Source: Gammaproteobacteria bacterium
GTDB taxonomy: Bacteria > Pseudomonadota > Gammaproteobacteria > Burkholderiales > Rhodocyclaceae
Direction: 5' to 3'
DNA length: 64,000 bases
Assembly: GCA_018825305.1 (NCBI GenBank)
Contig: JAHJEO010000022.1
Span: 84,903-148,902 of the forward strand
The notes beneath the pieces are model-generated. The model ran no database searches. It was not told where the DNA came from and was given only the letters and a program-made list of their open reading frames with translations. Positions 10,212 through 19,227 of this stretch are shown here, in pieces (the stretch's first letter is position 1; the number at the start of each line of letters is the position of its first letter). Position numbers and translations under genes: made by a program.

Positions 10212-13200
10212 GAGGCGTCCTGAATGACGATGAAGGTAATCAGCTCAAAGTCGTCCAGCCCGGCGATGCTGTCCACCAGGGCGGTCGTCTTGCCACCGCT
10301 GAACAGGCTGTCGATGTCCTTTTCTTCCTTGCGGTCGATCATCGAGCGGATGGCCTGGTCGAGCAGGCTGGAGTAGGCCTGCATGCTGCGCCCATCGTCG
10401 GTGGCCTGATTGAACGGCTCATAGGCCTCGCGCAGCGGCTGACCGTGCGCCTTGCAGGCGCTGCGGGCAAGATCGAGCAGACGCTTGGCTTCGCTGTGGT
10501 CGCTGATGATGCGGCCGTCGTTGCCGATGTAGATCAGGGAATAGGGGTAAAGGCGATTTTGCTGCTGGTGCTGCGCACATGGCTTGCGACTGCGCAGGGT
10601 GAAGATCACGCCGGGCAGCAGGCCCGCCTCGGGCTGGGCCGGTACCACGGCATGCATGCCGTTGGGGACATGGCTCAAGTCGCCATTGGTCTTGATGTAG
10701 TTGAGCAGGTCCATGCGGAAGTCGTTGAGGCCGAGGTCGGTAATGGAGACGCCGGTCTTGAGGTCTTCCATTTCGATCACTTCGTCCTGCAAGCGGCGTA
10801 GCTGTTCCTTGCGGTAGGCGACGTCGTTGGCCTGGGCGTTGAGGACATTGTCGTCGCCGGTAGCGGTGACGTCGGCGATCATCATGCGGTTTTCGACCCG
10901 TTCCTTGAGCCTGATGTATTCGTCGAGGCTGATGTCGGGCCAGTAGTTGACCAACTGGATACTGGCGTTTTGCGAGCCGATGCGGTCCACGCGGCCGAAG
11001 CGCTGGATGATGCGCACGGGGTTCCAGTGGATGTCGTAGTTGATGACGTAATCGCAGTCCTGCAGGTTCTGGCCTTCGGAGATGCAGTCGGTGCCGATGA
11101 GGATGTCGATCTCGCGCGGCTCGTCCGGGTAGATGATGGCCTTTTCCTTGGAGCGCGGCGAGAACAGGGTGAGCAGACCCTGGAAGTCGTAGCTCTGGCG
11201 GCTGCCCGGAATAGTGCCTAGGGTGGATTTTGGCGTATCGCTGCCGGTGACTTTGGCGCAATGCACCTTGTGGTGGTGCAGCAGGTGCTTGGCCAGGTTG
11301 TCGTAGAGGTAGTTGGCCGTGTCGGCGAAGGCGGTGAAGATCAGCACCTTGCGGTTGCCGGGGTTGATCGGCGAGGTGAGCTTGCTGGTGATCTGCGTTT
11401 TCAGGTGTTGCAGCTTGGCGTCGTCGCTCGGGGTGACCTTGGCCATTTCGGCCAGCAGCTCGTCGATGAAGAACAGGTCGGCTTGCAGGTCGTGTTCCCA
11501 CGACGGCAGGTCCATGTCTTCGAGGTTGATCTGGATTTTCTTGCCTATGGTGGCGTCGCCGGGTAGCGGAAATTCGTCATCGTCGAAATCAGCTTCGGTG
11601 TCGGCAAAGGCCGCGGCGACATCGGCAAAGGCGCTGGCCGCGCCGGTTTGCTTGAAGGTGGCTATCTTCTCCAGTGCGTCGCGGTGGCTTTTTTGCAGAC
11701 TTTTCAGCGTCAGACGGAAGGATTCGACCGAGCTTTCCAGCCGCTTGAGCAGGTTGGTGGTCATCAGCGCTTGCAGGCTTTTTTCGCGGTCGGCCTGCTT
11801 GAGCTTGCCGCCGCCGCCTTCCACCTGGGTGTCGTAAAGCGCTTCGTACTTTTTCACGCGGCTGGACAGGATATAGCTGACAGGGGCATACACCGCGAGC
11901 TTGAGCTGCGACAGCCGGTTGAAGATTTCATTGAAGCCAATGACGTCGGCACGATGGGTCAGCGGGCAGTGAAATGACTGCGGTTTGCGACGCTCGGGAA
12001 AGCTGCCGATTTCGGCGGTGTTGTAGAAGGTTTCGATGTGCCGGCGCGAACGGGCGATGGTGACGCTGTCGAGCAGCTCGAAAAAGTCGAAATCCAGGCT
12101 GCCGAGAATTGCGGCGGCGGTGCGCTGTTCCGGCGGCAGGGTGGACCAGACATTGAACGCTGCCTGGGCACGGCGGAAGATGCCGTCGATGTCCTTTCCC
12201 GTGCGCAACCTGTTGTTGAGCGTGTCGCTGTCGCCTTCGTAGGCCAGCGCGAGTTGGTTCTTCAGGTCGTTGAAGCGATTATTGACCGGAGTCGCCGAGA
12301 GCATCAGCACCTTGGTTTTCACGCCTTGGCGGATCACCTGGTTCATCAGCCGTTGATAGCGGGTTTCCCTGTCCTTGTAGACGTCGTTGTTGCGGAAGTT
12401 GTGCGACTCGTCGATGACCACCAGGTCGTAGTTGCCCCAATTGACACGATCCAGCGGAATGCCCAGTGATTCGCCACGGGTGCGGCTCAGGTCGGTGTGG
12501 CAGAGCACGTCGTAGTTGAAGCGATCCCTGGCGAAGAGGTTGGTCTTGAGGTTGCGGTTGTAGTTCAGCCAGTTGTCGGCAAGCTTCTTCGGACAGAGCA
12601 CCAGGACGGACTTGTTGCGCAGCTCGTAATACTTGATCACCGCCAGCGCAGTGAAGGTTTTGCCGAGGCCGACGCTGTCGGCGAGGATGCAGCCGTTGTA
12701 GGTTTCCAGCTTGTTGATCAGGCCGGTCGCGGCATCGCGCTGGAAGTTGAACAGCTTCTGCCAGACCAAGCTGTCCAGATAGCCGGTGCGGTCGTTGGGC
12801 AGAACATCCTCGTTCACGTCTTCGAGGAATTCCTTGAAGATGTTGTAGAGCATCAGGAAGTAGATGCGCTCCGGCGAATTCTCCTGATAGACCGAGGCAA
12901 TGTGCTCGCACAGTCGCGCGGTCACGTCTTCCAGCTTGTCGAGGTCATTCCATATTTGATCGAAGAGGCTGAGGAACATGCCGGTATGGGTCGGCTCGTC
13001 GAAGCGGGTGACGATGTTCGAGAGCGCATTGCCTTTCTGGTAGCCCAGGTCGACGGCGGTAAAGCCCTGCAACGGCATGTAGACGGCGTCACCAGCAGTG
13101 GCTTGGACCCCGGCAAAGGACTGCATCGGTGCCTGCCCACGGTTGGAACGGAAGATGGCCTTGCGTCGTATCCAGTCGGCGCACTCCCGTGCAATGGCTT

Positions 13201-13504
13201 TCTGGGTGAGCTTGTTCTTTAACTGGATCTCGAACTCGCTGCCGGTGAGGCTGCGCTCGCGCTCGGTCTTGGGGATATGAAACTCGCGCTGCTCCTTCTT
13301 CATCGTGTCGCTCGCCTCGTTGGGCACGAAGGTCGGCGAGGTGAAGATGAACTCCAGGGACTCGATGTTCTCCAGTTCCTTCTTCAACGCCACATAGGCG
13401 TAGATCGAGAAGCACGAGGCGGCGATCTTCAGCTTCGAGCCCGGCTTGAGGGTGCCTTTGAGGTCTTCACCCAGCAAGCTGTTGATGTTGTCGATCAGGC
13501 GCAT
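10208..13504 (-). CDS. SNF2/RapA-like superfamily 2 helicase with N-terminal PLD-like region
   Basis: 1098 residues. An N-terminal segment (SKLKIAASCFSIYAYVALKK) resembles the phospholipase-D-like domain often fused to such helicases. Helicase motifs: ILADSVGLGKTFTALAVIKY (motif I, about residue 275), VVIDESHNFRN (motif II), MLSATPVNNRFND (motif III), and in the C-terminal half IGTDCISEGQNLQ with INYDIHWNPVRIIQRFGRVD (motifs V-VI). It is an ATP-driven DNA translocase. It is the first gene of the five-gene minus-strand island and is coupled to DUF4391. Similar SNF2 proteins act in DISARM and other defence loci, but the DISARM partners drmA and drmB are absent here. Confidence 0.87.
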   Translation of the reverse strand: MRLIDNINSLLGEDLKGTLKPGSKLKIAASCFSIYAYVALKKELENIESLEFIFTSPTFVPNEASDTMKKEQREFHIPKTERERSLTGSEFEIQLKNKLTQKAIARECADWIRRKAIFRSNRGQAPMQSFAGVQATAGDAVYMPLQGFTAVDLGYQKGNALSNIVTRFDEPTHTGMFLSLFDQIWNDLDKLEDVTARLCEHIASVYQENSPERIYFLMLYNIFKEFLEDVNEDVLPNDRTGYLDSLVWQKLFNFQRDAATGLINKLETYNGCILADSVGLGKTFTALAVIKYYELRNKSVLVLCPKKLADNWLNYNRNLKTNLFARDRFNYDVLCHTDLSRTRGESLGIPLDRVNWGNYDLVVIDESHNFRNNDVYKDRETRYQRLMNQVIRQGVKTKVLMLSATPVNNRFNDLKNQLALAYEGDSDTLNNRLRTGKDIDGIFRRAQAAFNVWSTLPPEQRTAAAILGSLDFDFFELLDSVTIARSRRHIETFYNTAEIGSFPERRKPQSFHCPLTHRADVIGFNEIFNRLSQLKLAVYAPVSYILSSRVKKYEALYDTQVEGGGGKLKQADREKSLQALMTTNLLKRLESSVESFRLTLKSLQKSHRDALEKIATFKQTGAASAFADVAAAFADTEADFDDDEFPLPGDATIGKKIQINLEDMDLPSWEHDLQADLFFIDELLAEMAKVTPSDDAKLQHLKTQITSKLTSPINPGNRKVLIFTAFADTANYLYDNLAKHLLHHHKVHCAKVTGSDTPKSTLGTIPGSRQSYDFQGLLTLFSPRSKEKAIIYPDEPREIDILIGTDCISEGQNLQDCDYVINYDIHWNPVRIIQRFGRVDRIGSQNASIQLVNYWPDISLDEYIRLKERVENRMMIADVTATGDDNVLNAQANDVAYRKEQLRRLQDEVIEMEDLKTGVSITDLGLNDFRMDLLNYIKTNGDLSHVPNGMHAVVPAQPEAGLLPGVIFTLRSRKPCAQHQQQNRLYPYSLIYIGNDGRIISDHSEAKRLLDLARSACKAHGQPLREAYEPFNQATDDGRSMQAYSSLLDQAIRSMIDRKEEKDIDSLFSGGKTTALVDSIAGLDDFELITFIVIQDAS

Positions 13505-13943
13505 TTGTCATTTTGAAAACCCAATTGCGATGATTATCGCGGATTTGTCCTGACATAAGACAAGCCATGTGGCCTGTTCGGCCGATCAGGGGTCAAGCGC
13601 ATCCGTACATCAACGCCGGCTGTCGAGTGCCGACCGGACGCCACTTGCGGCGATTCACATACCTTGTGAGCGTCTCCATTGCCCGGGCGCAGCGTACCCG
13701 AAGGGCAGGTTCGGAGGAACGAATATTCAACGACCGGGCTCTGGCGACGAATCTGAAAGAGTCAATTCTCGGAACGTGTCCTTATGTGAACCTTTCCTTA
13801 ATGCCGTTGCAAAGTTCACGATTATGGGAAGTCGAGATGTTGGTTTTCCCCAGAAGTGCTGGTGGAAGCGGCTCAGACGCCTAAGATAAGTAGCTTTGTT
13901 ACTTCGCGCTGATGCCGGCCGGCGTTATAATTATTGGATTCGC
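13505..13943. other. Intergenic control region between the restriction island and abi
   Basis: 439 bp between divergent genes. On the helicase side there is a dyad GCGATGATTATCGC (13527-13540) containing the -10-like GATAAT on the minus strand, which may be the island promoter with an operator. The remaining sequence contains only short overlapping reading frames with no recognisable product. An AT-richer stretch just before 13944 (GTTATAATTATTGG) is a plausible promoter -10 for the abi gene. Confidence 0.45.
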
Positions 13944-14882
13944 ATGAAGATCACCGAACTCACCCGTCGCGACATCATCGACTCCATCTTCGTGGAAAAG
14001 GTCAACTGGTGCGGGAGGCTCGAAGAGTCAGAATTTCTGTCCCGACTTTTCGACCTGCACAGCATGCCGTCGACCGACAATCGTTTCCCGAATGCGGAAG
14101 GCGACATCTGGCAGCATCGGGTTAATAACTACGACTGGGACGAAGACTGGGTTTTCTACGATGGGCGGTTTAACCTCATGCACGGTGATGACGAGGTGTT
14201 CCTGCGCTTCCTCTGCGAAACCCTACATCCTGTCGTTCGTCCTGACGCAACCGAATCCGAGCGACTGTGCCAGATGTTCAACCAATACTTGCGTGTCGAC
14301 GGCTTCGAGCTGGTCGAGAAGACGCGAATGTCTGGCCGGCCCATCTATGTCGGCCGTTATGTCGGCAACATCAAAACTCCAGGCTTGACGGCAGCCCGCA
14401 CAGCGCTTGCCGGAACCGATCCTGGCTATGTAGCCCAGCAGATCACGCGGATGGAATCTGCCGTCGACAACGATCCTGGCCTTGCCATCGGAACAGCCAA
14501 GGAATTGGTTGAGACTTGCTGCAAGACCATCTTGACTGAGCGCGGCGTCGAGTTCTCGAAGAACGCCGACATTCCGGAGCTTGTGAAGCTCACCGCGAAG
14601 GAGCTCGACCTCACGCCGGCCGACATCCCCGACCAAGCCAAGGCCAGCGACACGATTAAACGGCTGTTGAGCAACCTAGCCAGCATCACACAGGGCGTAG
14701 CCGAGCTTCGCAACCACTACGGCACCGGCCACGGAAAGGCGGCCGGTGCGAAGGGTTTGCAATCACGACACGCCAAGCTGGCTGTTGGGGCAGCCTCGAC
14801 GCTCGCGGTTTTTCTGGCGGAAACCCATGGCGAACGTCCGCGAAAAGGCCTTACGGGCACAACTGGCGACAGTCCGGCTTGA
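13944..14882 (+). CDS. Abortive infection family protein (Abi_C/HEPN-like C-terminus)
   Basis: 312 residues from the ATG of MKITELTRRDIIDSIF. The N-terminal half resembles AbiJ-type N-terminal domains (EFLSRLFDLHSMPSTDNR, then an acidic DWDEDWVFYDGRF stretch). The C-terminal half matches the Abi_C domain: LAIGTAKELVETCCKTIL, later LRNHYGTGHG, which fits the Rx4-6H motif of HEPN RNases, and the final helical ASTLAVFLAETH. Such proteins are thought to abort phage growth by RNA cleavage upon infection. It stands alone on the plus strand, divergent from the restriction island, and has its own upstream AT-rich region. The family assignment is firm; the toxin activity is inferred from the family. 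Confidence 0.85.
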   Translation: MKITELTRRDIIDSIFVEKVNWCGRLEESEFLSRLFDLHSMPSTDNRFPNAEGDIWQHRVNNYDWDEDWVFYDGRFNLMHGDDEVFLRFLCETLHPVVRPDATESERLCQMFNQYLRVDGFELVEKTRMSGRPIYVGRYVGNIKTPGLTAARTALAGTDPGYVAQQITRMESAVDNDPGLAIGTAKELVETCCKTILTERGVEFSKNADIPELVKLTAKELDLTPADIPDQAKASDTIKRLLSNLASITQGVAELRNHYGTGHGKAAGAKGLQSRHAKLAVGAASTLAVFLAETHGERPRKGLTGTTGDSPA

Positions 14883-15034
14883 GTTCAACAGTTCAATGTC
14901 TCCATTTGCGACCATAAGTTCGCCGACTTCACCCAATATTCTCGCGCCGTTCTTCAAGCCAATTGCCGAAATGGCATACTGCCAAGCTCCGGCCACAGGT
15001 CGAGGGACTGCCTTAGACTTTATGATGGAGACCC

Positions 15035-16177
15035 ATGTCGATTGACCTCAAATCCCTAGGCTCCAAGCTCGCTAAGTACCGCGGCCAGCTAAAGGAGTCG
15101 ATCGCGGAGGTCGCGTCCACCACCGACATCGACGCAGCGCGCCTAGCGGCCATCGAAGCTGGACACGTCGAGCCCTCAGGGGACGAGGTGTTGATCCTTG
15201 CTGACCACTATCGCTGCGACTTCAAATTTTTCATCTCCAACGAACAGGTCGCGCCGTTCGAGCAGACTGAAACGCTATACCGCGCACACGGCGACGATTT
15301 CACCAAGGAAGATCGTAGGTCCGTGCAAGACTTCCTCTATCTCTGCGAGACCGAAGCCTTCCTGATGCAGGCGCTCGGCCATCGCCCGAAGAATTTCGCC
15401 TTCGTGCCGACTGGCACCTACTACAAAGGGCATGGTGCCGATGCCGCCGCCCAGCTTCGTGTCGCCCTTGGTTACGCCGACCACGCGGTTCCGCGGGACA
15501 TTTACACAGAGTTTCGCAGCGTGGGTGTCCACGTCTTCCGACGCAAGCTTGGCAACTCGAACATCTCAGGCCTCTTCATCATGCATCCGGTTGCAGGCAA
15601 ATGTGCGCTGGTGAACCACAGCGAGGACATTTATCGGCAGCGATTCAGCGCTGCCCACGAAATGGCCCACGCGATATTTGACTCGGCGCAAGGCGCAAGC
15701 GTGTCCTTCGAACGCCCTGGTCATCTGGACATGCTCGAAGTCCGCGCGAACCGATTCGCCTCGTGCTTTCTGATGCCGCCCACTTTCCTGGCCAAGCTGC
15801 CCGCCCCCTCGACTTGGAGTGACGTGGACGCTTTGCGCTGGGCCAACGATCTTCGCGTGAGCTGCGACGCGCTTGGGATTGCCCTCAAAGAAGCCAAACA
15901 CATTGAGGAGGCAGCGAGCGAACGAATCCGACGACTGCGCATTCCACGCGAGGCCAAGATCGACCCCGAACTGTCCGAGGGGCTCAATCCCACCCAGCGG
16001 GAGCGCAAAGCTCGCCTGCTTGAACTCGGGTTATCGGACTTCTACGTTGGGTTGTGCTTCGATGCGTTTAGCGCCGGAGCAATCAGCGTTGGACGGTTGG
16101 CCGAGGCGCTGCTATGCAGCCAAGGTGAGCTTGCCGAGCTCGCGGCTCTCTATGGCCGGAAGCTCCATGGCAATTGA
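15035..16177 (+). CDS. XRE-type HTH and ImmA/IrrE metallopeptidase protein
   Basis: 380 residues. N-terminal helix-turn-helix region (about 1-60: LGSKLAKYRGQLKESIAEVA, TDIDAARLAAIEAGHVEPSG) followed by a zinc peptidase domain with HEMAH at about residue 209 and downstream EVRANRFASCFLMP, the classic ExxAxxFAxxFLMP segment of ImmA/IrrE. These proteases cleave or relieve a repressor; on mobile elements they act as stress or phage-responsive switches. The gene overlaps the following PIN-like gene by 11 nt, so the two form one unit, possibly with the HTH-protease acting as antitoxin. Confidence 0.88.
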   Translation: MSIDLKSLGSKLAKYRGQLKESIAEVASTTDIDAARLAAIEAGHVEPSGDEVLILADHYRCDFKFFISNEQVAPFEQTETLYRAHGDDFTKEDRRSVQDFLYLCETEAFLMQALGHRPKNFAFVPTGTYYKGHGADAAAQLRVALGYADHAVPRDIYTEFRSVGVHVFRRKLGNSNISGLFIMHPVAGKCALVNHSEDIYRQRFSAAHEMAHAIFDSAQGASVSFERPGHLDMLEVRANRFASCFLMPPTFLAKLPAPSTWSDVDALRWANDLRVSCDALGIALKEAKHIEEAASERIRRLRIPREAKIDPELSEGLNPTQRERKARLLELGLSDFYVGLCFDAFSAGAISVGRLAEALLCSQGELAELAALYGRKLHGN

Positions 16178-16742
16178 TCCCTCGAAGTTCCACTTAGTCA
16201 ATGTCGCTGACACCTGCTCGGTATGGAACGTCCTGTCGTCTGTTCGGCTCCATGGCGCTGCCAAAGAAGCTCACTGCGAATTTTGCATCACCAGCTTCGT
16301 TCGCTACGAATGCCTGATCAAGCCGAGAAAGACACCAACCGCCGCCGAGATCGAGCTCATGGGACGACTCGTTAAAGAGCAGGCCCGCGGCGGTTTTGCC
16401 GCGCACTCGTGCGACATCGGGGACCTACAGGCCGTAAAGTTGCTTGAAAACCGCAAGCGGCTTGGTAAAGGCGAGATCTCGTCAATTGCCTTCGCCATGA
16501 AGATAGGACAGGCCATCATCACCGATGACATGAAAGCCAGAAAGCTCGCCGAGGACTCGGGACACGAGCTTACCCAAACCACGCCGCACCTATTCGCGTG
16601 GCTCATTTTCAAAGGCCGCCTAGGCGACTCCGATCGATCAATCGTAATTGCGCAACACCAAACGATGGAGAGGCCTCTGGCTCCACACTTCGAGACCGCC
16701 TACGCGATGGCTCTACAGTGCAGACTCAACACTGGGCGATAG
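16167..16742 (+). CDS. PIN-like domain protein (putative RNase toxin) coupled to ImmA/IrrE
   Basis: 191 residues from the ATG of MAIDPSKFHLVNVADTCSVW. The start NVADTCSVWNVLSS carries the first PIN acidic residue, SFVRYECLIKPRK provides the second, and GKGEISSIAFAMKIGQAIITDDMKARKLA provides the later conserved acidic positions, matching the PIN nuclease layout. It overlaps the end of the XRE-ImmA/IrrE gene. A start at 16152 (MAGSSMAID) is an alternative. PIN proteins cut RNA; a toxin role with the upstream protein as regulator is inferred from the arrangement. Confidence 0.75.
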   Translation: MAIDPSKFHLVNVADTCSVWNVLSSVRLHGAAKEAHCEFCITSFVRYECLIKPRKTPTAAEIELMGRLVKEQARGGFAAHSCDIGDLQAVKLLENRKRLGKGEISSIAFAMKIGQAIITDDMKARKLAEDSGHELTQTTPHLFAWLIFKGRLGDSDRSIVIAQHQTMERPLAPHFETAYAMALQCRLNTGR

Positions 16743-17053
16743 CAGTGCTCGCACAAAAATCCACACCCGGTGACGGCAACAGATGCTGATGAGGCGGGAG
16801 TTGCTACTGCTGAACTCTATTGAATCGCGTACAAGATCCCGGCGGTGCGTCCCTGCCGCCAATAGAACTTGAGCGAGTCCCAAATTTCACACTAACACTT
16901 CGGACAATTGATCTGGTCGAAAGCAGACCAGACTGCTGGTAACGGCCTCAAGTATCACGCCGACCACGGATTTGGCGTCGTCGTGAGTAAGCGTTGGAAC
17001 GCGGGAGTGCAACCGGTCAACCAGTTCGGATCGGGTCATGAGTTGAGAAACAG
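16743..17053. other. Intergenic region without recognisable gene
   Basis: 311 bp between convergent genes (PIN-like gene and vapC). I see no conserved reading frame, RNA gene or strong terminator. Confidence 0.6.
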
Positions 17054-17482
17054 TCAGATTATCTGGCTTACCGCCAATCCATTCGTTTTCGCATTCTTCG
17101 CCAGCGTCTCGTCTGCCGTCGCAATCCCGCTGGCGCCTGCTTCACGCGCCATCGCCAGGTGCAAGGCATCACCAGAGCGCAGGCCGCTTGCCGCGTTCCG
17201 CGCCATCCCGGCGGCCTCCGCAAACGCTTTTCGACTCACCGGCAACAAACGCAATCCAGACTTGCAGAAAGCGTCGAAGTCCTTCCATGCCGCCTGCGCC
17301 TGCTTGGCACTGATCTCCCCTTTTCGAACCTTGATGGACAAGGCGCTCGAAAACTCCGTCACTATCCAGTCAGACGATACCAAGGGTTCCACGCAGGACT
17401 CGAACCAGGCTTCGATTGCGGGACTCGACGGCTCAGGGACAAACATCGGAACCGCCGCACTGGTGTCCAGATAGATCATCAA
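17054..17482 (-). CDS. vapC: VapC-family PIN-domain toxin
   Basis: 142 residues, the usual VapC length. PIN signature residues are visible: MIYLDTSAAVPMF (first Asp), IVTEFSSALSIK (Glu), LRSGDALHLAMAREAG (Asp) and GIATADETLAKNAK (last Asp). VapC toxins are Mg-dependent RNases that cleave tRNA or rRNA and are held inactive by VapB. Its ATG overlaps the end of the upstream antitoxin gene by 4 nt, the standard coupling of such pairs. Confidence 0.92.
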   Translation of the reverse strand: MMIYLDTSAAVPMFVPEPSSPAIEAWFESCVEPLVSSDWIVTEFSSALSIKVRKGEISAKQAQAAWKDFDAFCKSGLRLLPVSRKAFAEAAGMARNAASGLRSGDALHLAMAREAGASGIATADETLAKNAKTNGLAVSQII

Positions 17483-17727
17483 TAACGATCCTCCTGGCGC
17501 ATCATCTGAACGGTCGTCGTCGTCATCGGCATGGTTGCCCGCAACTTACGCAGACGCTTGATGAATGCCGCCTTGTCGAACGGCTGGGCCGGCGTCAGCT
17601 TGATCTCGCCGATCGGCGTCACTTCCGCCTCGACGGTATCGCCCTCGCGCAGCCCGGCCGCGCGCGTGCATTCCACCGGCAGACGAACTGCCAGACTGTT
17701 GCCCCATTTCGCCAGTTGCAGCTTCAT
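17479..17727 (-). CDS. vapB: VapB-type antitoxin with AbrB/MazE DNA-binding domain
   Basis: 82 residues from MKLQLAKWGNSLAVRLPVEC, the characteristic swapped-hairpin AbrB start (WGNSLAVRLP, then GDTVEAEV). The C-terminal half (PFDKAAFIKRLRKLRATMP) would wrap the toxin. It is read just before vapC and presumably represses the operon together with it. The longer reading frame upstream (to 17787) lacks family similarity. Confidence 0.9.
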   Translation of the reverse strand: MKLQLAKWGNSLAVRLPVECTRAAGLREGDTVEAEVTPIGEIKLTPAQPFDKAAFIKRLRKLRATMPMTTTTVQMMRQEDRY

Positions 17728-17877
17728 AACTACCTCGCGTGTGGATACGTGTAGATACATACTAGCACGATGACCGCCATTGGCCAAGGGGCGTTACCAA
17801 TTTTCCCAGTATCTGGTCAGCAATAGCTGCAATACCTGAATATTCAGATACTCCGCCCGAAGGCGATCACGATACCC

Positions 17878-17918
17878 AAAAAAAGAACTCGGTGCAGCCG
17901 CGAGGCCGCACCGAGTTC
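17878..17918 (-). terminator. Intrinsic terminator downstream of the DUF932 gene
   Basis: On the minus strand a perfect 11-bp stem (GAACTCGGTGC with its complement, positions 17885-17895 and 17908-17918) is followed by seven T residues. It ends the ICE replication block transcription before vapBC. Confidence 0.9.
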
Positions 17919-17981
17919 ACAACCACCCTGCCGGGCGGTCAAGGGGCACCGAAGCCCCATTACTGGACGCAACCGAAGCAA

Positions 17982-19049
17982 TCAAGCCGCTTCCGCCACT
18001 TCCGCCCACTCGCTGGAGGACAGTTCGATCAACCTGCCCCCCAATGCCTCGAACTCCGTCGCCCGGTCATAATCCGCGACGTCATGCGAGTAGTGCGTGA
18101 CGGCATTGACCAACCCATAGGCGGAGAGATCGCCTTCGACAATGAGGTGCCGCAGCACGCCGGCACGTTCAGTTTCGTTGAGCGTGTAGCGATTGGCCAG
18201 CACCTCGACAGCCTTGACGGGATCGCCGGTGAACTTGATACCCAGCGTCTTCTGCATCTTCTGCGCCACCTGACGGAACGTCGCCTCGGAAACCGCTGCC
18301 TCGACCACGTCCCGCACCTTCAGGAAAAACGCCTTGTCGTCTGCGGCCAGCGTATCGTCCCGGAAGACAGTGATCGCCTCCTGTTCCGATTGCAGCGTGC
18401 GTCCGACGTGCGTCTTGCGCAATGCGCGGTCCGACGCAATCAAGCCGTTGCTGCATATCAGGCGATAGACCAAAGGCTGCACCGACAACGTGCCGTGACC
18501 GACTTCCGAGTTGGTGATCACAATACCGGCCTGGACGACATCTCCAGGAGCAATCTCGAACTCGACCCGTGGCGTGACGACCTTGAGGTACATCTTCGTC
18601 TCGGTCAGTTCGACCGACTCGAAGCGTGCACCGTCAAGCCGCTGCAGAATCGGCAGCACATTCTCCGCTAGATCGAAGTTGTCCAGGCGGCGGTAGCGGT
18701 CGGACAGCACCGCGCGCACCTGCCCATCCAGCGTCCGAATCATCCTCGGCTCGTTGTCGGTCTCCAGCCATGTATTGACGTTCCGGTCGAGCAGACCCGG
18801 TTGCTCCGTCCGCATACGTTCGAAGTAGGCGAACGGAATCTTCAACTTCTCAGCAAGCTGGCGGCGTGCGAGGTTGGTCACCCCGTACACGCCACCCTCA
18901 CCGTGTTTTGCATCGACGATCATCTTCAATTCGCCACCCTCGTCGGTGTGGCATTGCAAGAGCGACGAGGGCACCACCATATCCTGCTTCGTCGCGAGTT
19001 GGCGCTCGAGTTCCTGCGCCAGATTTACCAGAGAACGTCCGCTTTTCAT
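17982..19049 (-). CDS. DUF932-family protein
   Basis: 355 residues from the ATG of MKSGRSLVNLAQELERQLAT, preceded by TTTTGGAG. The protein shows features of DUF932 (phage/plasmid-related) proteins: VYGVTNLARRQLAEKLKIPFAYFERM, then RTLDGQVRAVLSDRYRRLDN and SEVGHGTLSVQPLVYRLICSNG. The biochemical role is unknown; relatives are common on plasmids and ICEs. It is the last gene of the maintenance block, is preceded by a nested-hairpin leader and followed by a strong terminator. Confidence 0.85.
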   Translation of the reverse strand: MKSGRSLVNLAQELERQLATKQDMVVPSSLLQCHTDEGGELKMIVDAKHGEGGVYGVTNLARRQLAEKLKIPFAYFERMRTEQPGLLDRNVNTWLETDNEPRMIRTLDGQVRAVLSDRYRRLDNFDLAENVLPILQRLDGARFESVELTETKMYLKVVTPRVEFEIAPGDVVQAGIVITNSEVGHGTLSVQPLVYRLICSNGLIASDRALRKTHVGRTLQSEQEAITVFRDDTLAADDKAFFLKVRDVVEAAVSEATFRQVAQKMQKTLGIKFTGDPVKAVEVLANRYTLNETERAGVLRHLIVEGDLSAYGLVNAVTHYSHDVADYDRATEFEALGGRLIELSSSEWAEVAEAA

Positions 19050-19070
19050 ATCGATTACTCCAAAAGAAAA

Positions 19071-19112
19071 GCGGGGATGGCAGACCCCGGGCGGGGGCTG
19101 CAACATCCCCGC
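19071..19112 (-). promoter_or_regulatory. Nested-hairpin leader E1, before the DUF932 gene
   Basis: Outer stem GCGGGGATG (19071-19079) pairs with CATCCCCGC (19104-19112); an inner stem CCCCG/CGGGG lies at 19085-19096. On the minus strand the structure is followed by TTTTCTTTTGGAG, so it looks like an attenuator directly before the ribosome binding site, 22 nt from the ATG. It has the same design as E2-E5. Confidence 0.7.
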
Positions 19113-19185
19113 TGGGGTCACTAAACCGGGTCAGAGGATTCCGAACCGGACGGTCGGCGCGACTCACGTCACGCCACTACATGGG

Positions 19186-19217
19186 CTGCCTGAAGGGAAT
19201 GCATCCCCTCCAGGCAG
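19186..19217. repeat. Imperfect inverted repeat after radC
   Basis: CTGCCTG and CAGGCAG arms with an inner AGGG/CCCT pairing around ATGCAT. It lies between the radC stop and leader E1 and may be a terminator or a further leader element. Confidence 0.5.
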
Positions 19218-19227
19218 TACTGCAGAA

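Noticed and set aside
2843..13504. DISARM or BREX system
   Set aside because: No drmA/drmB, pglZ, brxC or brxL-like gene; Mod and Res are clearly type III-like.
13567..13889. Two overlapping frames of about 105 codons between the helicase and abi genes
   Set aside because: No family similarity, no ribosome binding sites and mutually overlapping; the region looks like control DNA.
16908..17474. 188-codon plus-strand frame
   Set aside because: It lies opposite vapC, whose PIN residues and coupling to vapB are convincing.
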